A stretch of DNA of 64,000 nucleotides from Deltaproteobacteria bacterium HGW-Deltaproteobacteria-12 (GTDB taxonomy: Bacteria > Desulfobacterota > Syntrophia > Syntrophales > Smithellaceae), in the NCBI GenBank assembly GCA_002840565.1, contig PHBK01000001.1, positions 124,001-188,000 of the forward strand, written 5' to 3'. Below the pieces are notes generated by a model that was given only the letters and a program-made list of their open reading frames with translations, did no database searches and was not told the origin of the DNA. Every line of letters begins with the position of its first letter. The first letter of the stretch is position 1. This document shows positions 63,643-64,000 of this stretch, one piece after another. The position numbers and the translations under genes were made by a program.

Positions 63643-64000
63643 CTAAGGCTCCTGGCGTGCAAAGAAATGTTTGCGGAAGCGCGGCGAGCAGAAGTTGGAG
63701 AAGGCTTCCACGAGACCGGAGCTGAAGTTGAAATAAGCACCCTGGTCTTTCACACCGATGTTGAAGCCAAAGGTGATCTTGTCGGTAAACTTTACTACGA
63801 GAGACTCGGCCGCTTTATCCCTGAATTTCTCACGGAACCAGGCTTCGAGCTCGGTCTGATTCTGCTTGGGCAGCAGGATCTCAATCGGTTGCGCTTTGCT
63901 CTGGTTTTTCAAAAATTCGGTCAGAAGAATTTCGATCATGCGCTTGAGAAACGCGTCATCGCCGAGGGCTTTCTGTACCTCCCCTTCCACGACGGGCGCC
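63643..64000 (-). CDS. ntpE: V-type ATPase subunit E (cut by window edge)
   Basis: The frame is open to base 64000, so only about the last 118 residues are visible: ILLPKQNQTELEAWFREKFR and FGFNIGVKDQGAYFNFSSG, the C-terminal globular part of the peripheral stalk subunit E in the chlamydial-type operon. The N-terminal coiled coil lies outside. It ends six bases before the DUF2764 gene. Confidence 0.88.
   Translation of the reverse strand, partial: APVVEGEVQKALGDDAFLKRMIEILLTEFLKNQSKAQPIEILLPKQNQTELEAWFREKFRDKAAESLVVKFTDKITFGFNIGVKDQGAYFNFSSGLVEAFSNFCSPRFRKHFFARQEP

Overview
The window looks like a chromosomal segment of an anaerobic, probably syntrophic or sulfate-reducer-related bacterium of the former Deltaproteobacteria (Syntrophales-like). 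This is inferred from gene content only. The clues are superoxide reductase, rubrerythrins and KatG under a PerR-type regulator, a 4-hydroxybutyryl-CoA dehydratase, a class III PHA synthase (PhaC/PhaE), a TRAP transporter, a PAS-LuxR regulator, and a V-type ATPase operon of the chlamydial/Bacteroidetes layout. Both ends cut genes: a SufB/SufD homologue on the left and V-ATPase subunit E on the right. No rRNA, tRNA, CRISPR array or intact insertion sequence was seen.

Layout. 1-4.7 kb: SufB/D fragment, a TPR-CHAT lipoprotein, a methyltransferase. 4.7-9.6 kb (minus): hybrid histidine kinase preceded by a tandem-PilZ/acyltransferase-like protein whose coding frame seems to continue past its first ATG. 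10-14.5 kb: Na/Pi cotransporter and a DctPQM TRAP system. 14.7-21.9 kb: ferritin-like protein, ABC-F ATPase, and an oxidative-defence block (perR, katG, rubrerythrin, desulfoferrodoxin, reverse rubrerythrin) with AATNATT-centred palindromes before each transcription unit. 22-26.8 kb: a decaying metabolic locus with an intact 4-hydroxybutyryl-CoA dehydratase, a relic of a paralogue's C-terminus, a broken FAD/NAD disulfide reductase, a frameshifted C_GCAxxG_C_C protein and a PAS-LuxR regulator. 27-32.5 kb: housekeeping operon mtaB-rnc-radical SAM-era-der.

32.6-42.8 kb: small membrane protein, matrixin-like protease, ferredoxin, then a PHA granule island: phaR, three tandem phasin-like genes, a PhaE-like coiled-coil protein, phaE-phaC-GAF, a second large PhaC-like protein and an esterase-like hydrolase. 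A perfect 9-1-9 palindrome next to a strong promoter before the phasins is a likely PhaR operator. 43-49.3 kb: DUF1015, TrmN6-like methyltransferase, DciA/DUF721, an MFS transporter, and an operon of a macrodomain protein with a phosphoglycerate mutase whose two halves are in swapped order (circular permutation). 49.5-56.7 kb: pcm, NlpD-like lipoprotein with a palindromic repeat at its 5' end, carD, PIN-TRAM protein, ispDF, gltX, ppnP. 56.8-64 kb (minus): V-ATPase operon E-DUF2764-A-B-D-I-K, whose K subunit carries the Gln/Gln/Glu pattern of Na+-binding rotors.

Most notable: the permuted phosphoglycerate mutase; a 43-nt promoter element shared by the LuxR-type regulator gene and an MFS gene 20 kb away; the PerR and PhaR operator candidates; and the gene decay around the dehydratase.
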